5,517 nt of DNA from Candidatus Intestinimonas stercorigallinarum. GTDB taxonomy: Bacteria > Bacillota > Clostridia > Oscillospirales > Oscillospiraceae. The stretch spans positions 1-5,517 of the forward strand of contig DXDV01000184.1 in assembly GCA_019115345.1 (NCBI GenBank). The letters run 5' to 3'. The position numbers were made by a program, and so were the translations under genes. Of the stretch, positions 1 through 5,517 are shown piece after piece (position 1 is the stretch's first letter; the number at the start of each line of letters is the position of its first letter). The notes beneath the pieces were generated by a model, which did not search any database, was not told the origin of the DNA, and saw nothing but the letters and a program-made list of their open reading frames with translations.

Positions 1-606
1 AAGATGGCCGAGGACCTGACCGCCTACCTGAAAAATGCCGGCATCAAGGTGCAGTACATGCACCACGACATCGACACCATCGAGCGCCAGGAGATCATCC
101 GGGACCTGCGGCTGGGGACCTACGACGTGCTGGTGGGCATCAACCTGCTGCGGGAGGGTCTGGACCTGCCGGAGGTGTCCCTGGTGGCCATCCTGGACGC
201 CGACAAGGAGGGCTTCCTCCGGTCGGAGACCTCCCTCATCCAGACCATCGGCCGGGCCGCCCGGAACGCCGACGGCCTGGTGGTCATGTACGCCGATAAG
301 ATGACCCCCTCCATGATGGCCGCCATCGAGGAGACCGAGCGCCGCCGGAAAAAGCAGGACGCCTTCAACAAAGCCCACGGCATCGTCCCCAAGACCATCA
401 TCAAGTCGGTGCGGGACGTCATCGAGCTCTCCGCCGCCGAGGAGGAGAGCGAGGAGCTCCTGCGGAAAAAGACCAAGCTCTCCAAGAAGGAGCGGGACGC
501 CGCCATCGAAAAGCTGGAGAAGGAGATGAAGGAGGCCAGCAAACGGCTGGAGTTCGAGTACGCCGCGGTATTGCGTGACCGTATTATCGAGCTCAGAGGC
601 AGGTAA
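1..606 (+). CDS. uvrB: UvrB, excinuclease ABC subunit B (3' part only)
   Basis: UvrB is the damage-verifying helicase-like subunit of nucleotide excision repair; it is loaded by UvrA and then recruits UvrC. The frame is open from base 1, so the start lies outside the window; 201 codons and a TAA remain. Counting from the first codon, residues about 42-58 carry helicase motif V (VGINLLREGLDLPEV), residues 81-88 carry motif VI (QTIGRAAR), and about 98-135 match the conserved YADKMT...RRR...GIVPKTI stretch. The charged helical UVR domain that contacts UvrC occupies about 167-201. The protein end is intact, but codons from about 565 onward (GCG, GTA, TTG, CGT, CGT, ATT) are unlike the CTG/CTC/CGG/ATC/GTC style of the rest. 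A second, differently coded copy of this tail lies at 771-848, so the present 3' end appears to be a replacement. The next intact gene starts 264 bases downstream. Confidence 0.97.
   Translation, partial: KMAEDLTAYLKNAGIKVQYMHHDIDTIERQEIIRDLRLGTYDVLVGINLLREGLDLPEVSLVAILDADKEGFLRSETSLIQTIGRAARNADGLVVMYADKMTPSMMAAIEETERRRKKQDAFNKAHGIVPKTIIKSVRDVIELSAAEEESEELLRKKTKLSKKERDAAIEKLEKEMKEASKRLEFEYAAVLRDRIIELRGR
548..566 (+). repeat. 19-bp direct-repeat core, left copy (attL-like)
   Basis: TGGAGTTCGAGTACGCCGC lies inside the uvrB UVR-domain codons and recurs exactly at 790-808. It is the only long identical block shared by the two uvrB tails, and the codon style changes across it from host-like (left) to atypical (right). 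It is the probable crossover zone of an integration event. The repeat is read directly; the attachment-site role is inferred. Confidence 0.7.
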
Positions 607-607
607 C

Positions 608-628
608 GGCCTCCTTCGGCTCCTTCGG
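608..628 (+). repeat. Tandem 9-mer CTCCTTCGG x2 and short inverted repeat just after the uvrB stop
   Basis: CTCCTTCGG occurs twice in tandem at 611-628. The first unit lies within GGCCTCCTTC (608-617), the exact reverse complement of GAAGGAGGCC at 528-537 in uvrB. Nine of these bases are also complementary to GAAGGAGGC at 770-778, at the start of the displaced tail. The same short motif therefore brackets both the live tail and the stem-loop block. Short GC-rich matches of this size can arise by chance, so any functional role is uncertain. Confidence 0.5.
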
Positions 629-629
629 G

Positions 630-765
630 GCCCCGCAAAGCGGGGCGGCGCTTGCGCCGCACAAGCGTTTTGCCCCGGGCAAAACCTTGGCGCAGGGCGA
701 ATTTACTTCGCCCGAGCATGGGAAGTCAGCCCCGGGGTCCCCCGCGCGGCCAATGCCGCGTGGGG
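630..765. repeat. Run of five GC-rich stem-loops (REP-like/hairpin array)
   Basis: Five consecutive inverted repeats can be paired by eye: 630-636 with 640-646 (7 bp, AAA loop); 645-651 with 654-660 (7 bp, sharing two bases with the previous stem); 667-674 with 678-685 (8 bp around a CCG centre, GTTTTGCC/GGCAAAAC); 695-701 with 707-713 (7 bp, GGGCGAA/TTCGCCC); and 740-750 with 755-765 (11 pairs including one G-T, CAAT loop). A short CCCCGGGG palindrome sits at 730-737. None is followed by a T-run on either strand, so they do not look like simple intrinsic terminators. The density resembles REP/BIME-type or hairpin-rich MITE sequence, and a RAYT gene lies 105 bp downstream. I see no start codon with a plausible coding frame and no clear promoter here. 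Confidence 0.7.
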
Positions 766-770
766 CGAGG

Positions 771-848
771 AAGGAGGCATCGAAGCGTTTGGAGTTCGAG
801 TACGCCGCCGTCCTCCGGGACCGCATCATCGAGCTGAGAGGGAGGTAA
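771..848 (+). pseudogene. Displaced second copy of the uvrB 3' tail (26 codons)
   Basis: In its own frame this segment reads the same 25 residues as UvrB's end, from KEASKRLEF to RDRIIELRGR, then TAA. Matching bases may extend a few positions left, to about 767. Compared with 529-606, 16 of 78 bases differ, spread over 13 codons, and every change is synonymous, including AGC to TCG for serine. The left half (GCA, TCG, CGT, TTG) is atypical for this locus; the half after the core (GTC, CTC, CGG, CGC, ATC) is host-like and probably represents the original uvrB end. There is no start codon or independent gene, so it is a displaced fragment. The AAGGAGG at its left edge is coding residue, not a ribosome binding site for a visible ORF. 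Confidence 0.85.
790..808 (+). repeat. 19-bp direct-repeat core, right copy (attR-like)
   Basis: Exact second copy of the core at 548-566, at a distance of 242 bp. Codons to its left are atypical and those to its right are host-like, the mirror of the left copy. This reciprocal switch is the evidence for a crossover within the core. Confidence 0.7.
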
Positions 849-870
849 ATGATTTGTATGAGGTGGTGGA

Positions 871-1374
871 ATGGGACGGCTCCACAGGCTGGCAAACTAT
901 GACTATGGACAGGAAGGCTGCTATTTTATCACTTTCTGCACCAAAAGGAGATCCCCCATATTGTCCCGGATCGTGGGGCGCGACGACCCCGGCGCGCCAT
1001 ACCGCCTGGAGTTATTGCCTGTTGGTCGAATTTTGGACGGCTATCTCCAAAAAATCCCCGTCGCCTATCCGAATATCACCATGCACCATTCTGTGATCAT
1101 GCCAAATCATGTCCATCTGCTTCTGTCCGTCGATGTCGGTGAACGCACCGCCAAAGGCGCGCCGAGGTCGTCGCGCCCCACACAACTGGTGCCGCGCATG
1201 ATCACCGCTCTCAAACGTTTTACCAATCAGGACATGCAAACCGACCTCTGGCAGGACGGTTTCCACGACCACATCATCCGCAATGAGGCGGACTATCTGC
1301 GGATCTGGTCCTATATGGACCAAAACCCATCCAAATGGCGGGAGGACTGCTATTACGAGGAGGGCACCTCATGA
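871..1374 (+). CDS. REP-associated tyrosine transposase-like protein (RAYT, IS200-like Y1 family)
   Basis: Predicted single-strand DNA transposase/nickase of the Y1 HUH family, 167 aa, close in length to characterised RAYTs. The N-terminus (RLANYDYGQEGCYFITFCTKRR) is typical of the family. The HUH metal-binding motif is H80-V-H82 in MPNHVHLLL. Y148 in SYMDQNP occupies the position, four residues before the N of NP, of the catalytic Tyr in E. coli TnpA-REP. FHDHIIRNEADY (131-142) is the usual conserved helix. No essential residue is visibly missing. The start at 871 is preceded by AGGTGGTGG (861-869). RAYTs normally act on REP-type hairpins and are usually single-copy and domesticated; the stem-loop run at 630-765 is a candidate partner. 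Codons are more mixed and lower in GC than in the uvr genes (TTG, ATT, CGT, GTT), suggesting acquisition. Its stop overlaps the next start by 4 bases. Two internal segments form a 26-bp inverted repeat. Confidence 0.92.
   Translation: MGRLHRLANYDYGQEGCYFITFCTKRRSPILSRIVGRDDPGAPYRLELLPVGRILDGYLQKIPVAYPNITMHHSVIMPNHVHLLLSVDVGERTAKGAPRSSRPTQLVPRMITALKRFTNQDMQTDLWQDGFHDHIIRNEADYLRIWSYMDQNPSKWREDCYYEEGTS
973..998 (+). repeat. Inverted repeat left arm inside the RAYT gene
   Basis: Pairs with 1156-1181: 25 of 26 positions are complementary, the only mismatch being C989 against A1165. The arm encodes residues 35-43 (VGRDDPGAP), a likely surface-loop region after the first strand. The two arms enclose 157 bases containing the HUH codons (1108-1116). 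Confidence 0.85.
1156..1181 (+). repeat. Inverted repeat right arm inside the RAYT gene
   Basis: Near-perfect reverse complement of 973-998. It encodes about residues 96-104 (GAPRSSRPT), just after the HUH strand and before the helix ending in ALKRF. In mRNA or single-stranded DNA the two arms could form a long, stable stem. Confidence 0.85.
1357..1364 (+). promoter_or_regulatory. Shine-Dalgarno inside the RAYT 3' end, for the downstream gene
   Basis: GAGGAGGG lies 6 bases before ATG 1371, within the last codons of the RAYT gene. It fixes the start of the small gene at 1371, rather than the in-frame ATG at 1335 that overlaps RAYT further, and together with the ATGA overlap suggests coupled translation. 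Confidence 0.75.
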
Positions 1375-1694
1375 AAAAAGTAAAGATCACTGTCTTGAAA
1401 ACCGAATTTTACCCTGAGCTGGCCGAGCGCTACCTCACCGAGGGCCGTGAGGCGGGGCCCTGCCCCCTCCAGCAGGTGGGGGATGTGTTCTACTACGAGG
1501 GCGGCGCTGAGAAGCCGGAGGGCCTTTGCCCCTGGGCTTGGATCGACATATACCGGGCCATCTCTTCCCTTTCCAACGGCCCTCTCGCCAACGATTGGTA
1601 TTCCCACGAGGACCAGCGTGTCGTCTGTTGTACCGACGGCGTCCGGCCGGTGGTCTACGAGCTGGTGCTCACCGACATCCCCATCGCGGAATAG
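1371..1694 (+). CDS. TIGR04076 family protein, function unknown
   Basis: A 107-aa protein starting MKKVKITVLKTEFY, with no signal peptide or membrane segment. The pattern matches the small TIGR04076 family as I recall it: an N-terminal strand, a CP..QVGDVFYY block (C31), CPWAWIDIYRAISSLSNG (C53), and a late CCTDGVRPVVYELVL block (C86, C87). The spaced cysteines could bind a metal or take part in redox chemistry, but no activity is assigned to the family that I can name. The start at 1371 is supported by the GAGGAGGG ribosome site at 1357-1364 and the 4-base ATGA overlap with the RAYT stop. The gene is followed by a 66-base gap before the aldo/keto reductase. Family assignment is by recognition of the motif layout; function is left open. 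Confidence 0.82.
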   Translation: MKKVKITVLKTEFYPELAERYLTEGREAGPCPLQQVGDVFYYEGGAEKPEGLCPWAWIDIYRAISSLSNGPLANDWYSHEDQRVVCCTDGVRPVVYELVLTDIPIAE

Positions 1695-1710
1695 AAATAC
1701 GGCCGTTTCC

Positions 1711-1727
1711 CATCCCCTCTTGGGATG
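1711..1727 (+). other. Small stem-loop between the TIGR04076 gene and the reductase gene
   Basis: CATCCC (1711-1716) pairs with GGGATG (1722-1727) around a 5-base loop. No T-run follows on either strand; instead an A-rich stretch leads to the next ribosome site. It might be a weak leader structure but is probably not a terminator. It may be incidental. Confidence 0.3.
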
Positions 1728-1748
1728 CCCCATTCCAAACAAAAAAGC

Positions 1749-1752
1749 GAGG
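1749..1752 (+). promoter_or_regulatory. Ribosome binding site that decides the reductase start
   Basis: GAGG sits 8 bases before ATG 1761. The in-frame upstream ATG at 1725 would add MPHSKQKSEVFI, which does not resemble an aldo/keto reductase N-terminus, and it would place this site inside the coding region. The start at 1761 (MDRVTLGKTGL) is the family-typical one. Confidence 0.7.
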
Positions 1753-1760
1753 TTTTTATT

Positions 1761-2774
1761 ATGGATCGCGTCACCCTTGGCAAAACTGGTCTCAGGGCCG
1801 CCGCCGTCTCCTTCGGCGGCATTCCCATCCAGCGCTCCGACGCCGCCAACACCAAGGCGGTGGTGGACAAGCTGGAGGAATACGGCATGAACTACATCGA
1901 CACCGCCCGGGCCTACACCGTCTCCGAGGAGTATCTGGGGGCCGCCCTGGCCGGCCGCCGGGACAAGTTCCTCCTGGCCACCAAGTCCATGGCCCGGGAC
2001 AGGGACGCCATGGCCAGGGACATCGAGACCAGCCTGCGCAACCTGCGCACCGACCACATCGACGTCTATCAGATCCACAACCTGCCCATCCAGCAGATCG
2101 ACCAGGTCTTCGGCCCCGGCGGGGCCTGGGAGGCCCTGGAGGAGGCCAAAGCCGCCGGAAAGGTGGGCCACCTGGGGGTCACCGCCCACAACGTGGACGC
2201 CCTGGACAAGATGCTGGCGCTCCACGGGGACAAGATCGAGACCGTCATGTTCCCCTACAACATCGTGGAATCCCAGGGCCACGAGACCCTGAAAAGGGCC
2301 CGGGCCATGGGCATCGCCACCATCGCCATGAAGCCCCTGGCCGGCGGCAACCTGGAGGACTGGGCCCTGGCCCTCAAGTACATCGCCGCCTCCGGCGTCA
2401 TCGACATCTCCATCCCCGGCATGGGCTCGGCCGAGGAGGTGGAGCGCAACGCCGCCGCCGCGGAGGGCTTCGGCCCCCTCACCCAGGCCGAGCTGGACAG
2501 GTGCGACGCCATCCGCCGGGAGCTGGGCAGCGAATTCTGCCGCCGCTGCGGCTACTGCGCCCCCTGCCCCACCGGCATCGACATCCCCTCCAACTTCCTC
2601 ATGGCCAACTACGCCTGGAGATACGGCCTGGGGGATTGGGCCAGAAGCCGCTATCAGGCCCTGGCCCACCACGCCGGCGAGTGCGTCCAGTGCGGCGCCT
2701 GCGAGGGCCGCTGCCCCTACGACCTGCCTATCCGCACCATGCTGGAGAAGGTGTCCGCCACCTTCGGCTACTGA
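1761..2774 (+). CDS. Aldo/keto reductase with C-terminal 4Fe-4S dicluster domain
   Basis: A 337-aa cytoplasmic oxidoreductase. The N-terminal TIM barrel (about 1-245) begins with the typical RVTLGKTGLRAAAVSFGGIPI and carries the aldo/keto reductase tetrad D47, Y52, K75 and H106 (in IDTARAYTVSE, LLATKS and DVYQIHN). The C-terminal part has two ferredoxin-like cysteine sets: C260, C263, C266, C269 followed by P, and C308, C311, C314, C318 followed by P. These should hold two iron-sulfur clusters. Such fusions are common in anaerobic Firmicutes and are thought to link carbonyl or related reduction to electron carriers; the substrate cannot be read from sequence. Codon use matches the uvr genes, so it looks resident. 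It ends 22 bp before uvrA, with no terminator between, and is probably cotranscribed with it. Confidence 0.95.
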   Translation: MDRVTLGKTGLRAAAVSFGGIPIQRSDAANTKAVVDKLEEYGMNYIDTARAYTVSEEYLGAALAGRRDKFLLATKSMARDRDAMARDIETSLRNLRTDHIDVYQIHNLPIQQIDQVFGPGGAWEALEEAKAAGKVGHLGVTAHNVDALDKMLALHGDKIETVMFPYNIVESQGHETLKRARAMGIATIAMKPLAGGNLEDWALALKYIAASGVIDISIPGMGSAEEVERNAAAAEGFGPLTQAELDRCDAIRRELGSEFCRRCGYCAPCPTGIDIPSNFLMANYAWRYGLGDWARSRYQALAHHAGECVQCGACEGRCPYDLPIRTMLEKVSATFGY

Positions 2775-2796
2775 ATCAGAAGAAGGAATCGTTTTT

Positions 2797-5517
<2,721 letters not shown>

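Larger units (their letters stand above)
567..808. mobile_element. Putative 242-bp non-coding insert in the uvrB 3' end
   Basis: This is the segment between and including one of the two 19-bp cores, so its length equals the repeat spacing. It holds an atypically coded uvrB tail (567-606) that restores the reading frame, a non-coding region with a series of stem-loops (630-765), and an atypically coded upstream half-tail (771-791). It contains no recombinase gene, so it would be a non-autonomous element or the scar of a larger one. Joining its ends at the core would rebuild a complete uvrB-tail look-alike, as expected of a circular form with an attP site. The boundaries are inferred from the codon-style switch; movement has not been shown. 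Confidence 0.5.

Noticed and set aside
667..685. Stem-loop considered as the uvrB intrinsic terminator
   Set aside because: The T residues are inside the stem and no T-run follows on either strand, so termination is not supported.
630..765. CRISPR array or tRNA gene in the stem-loop region
   Set aside because: The stem-loops differ from one another and have no regularly spaced identical repeats. No cloverleaf with anticodon and T-arm could be found.
771..777. AAGGAGG as a ribosome binding site for a short gene
   Set aside because: These bases are the Lys-Glu codons (and the next base) of the displaced uvrB tail, with no suitably placed start codon downstream.
575..1096. Open frame spanning the uvrB end, stem-loops and RAYT start
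   Set aside because: It runs through hairpins and overlaps RAYT out of frame. It has no family resemblance and no supporting ribosome site.
1353..2672. Long minus-strand open frame opposite the TIGR04076 and reductase genes
   Set aside because: Same GC-driven artefact: low-complexity glycine/valine-rich translation, running through two recognisable plus-strand genes.

Overview
The window is GC-rich bacterial DNA with every supported gene on the + strand. Strong G/C-ending codon preference, short intergenic gaps, Shine-Dalgarno starts and the mix of families fit a GC-rich gut Clostridia/Oscillospiraceae-type Firmicute (Flavonifractor or Pseudoflavonifractor-like). That placement is an inference from style, not from a marker gene.

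Layout: (1) 1-606 is the 3' part of uvrB. (2) 607-870 has no intact gene. It holds a run of GC-rich stem-loops (630-765) and then a second copy of the last 26 codons of uvrB (771-848). (3) 871-1374 is a REP-associated tyrosine transposase-like (RAYT, IS200-like Y1) gene. (4) 1371-1694 overlaps it by 4 bases and encodes a small TIGR04076-type protein. (5) 1761-2774 is an aldo/keto reductase with a C-terminal two-cluster ferredoxin domain. (6) 2797 to the window end is uvrA, open at the right edge. The outer genes form a nucleotide excision repair locus (UvrB and UvrA recognise damage together), with a small accessory block between them.

The most unusual feature is the uvrB tail. The two copies, 242 bp apart, encode exactly the same 25 residues plus stop, yet 13 of 26 codons differ, all synonymously. 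The codon style switches at a shared 19-bp core. Copy 1 is host-like before the core and atypical after it; copy 2 is atypical before it and host-like after it. Swapping the halves gives one all-host tail and one all-atypical tail. This is the mosaic left when a circular DNA carrying a look-alike gene tail recombines into a gene end, as elements that integrate in tRNA genes do. Here the gene is uvrB, and the inserted DNA is only about 242 bp of mostly stem-loops with no integrase. A RAYT gene begins 22 bp past the displaced tail and carries its own 26-bp near-perfect internal inverted repeat. Whether the RAYT moves the stem-loop element is speculation; the mosaic itself is directly readable.
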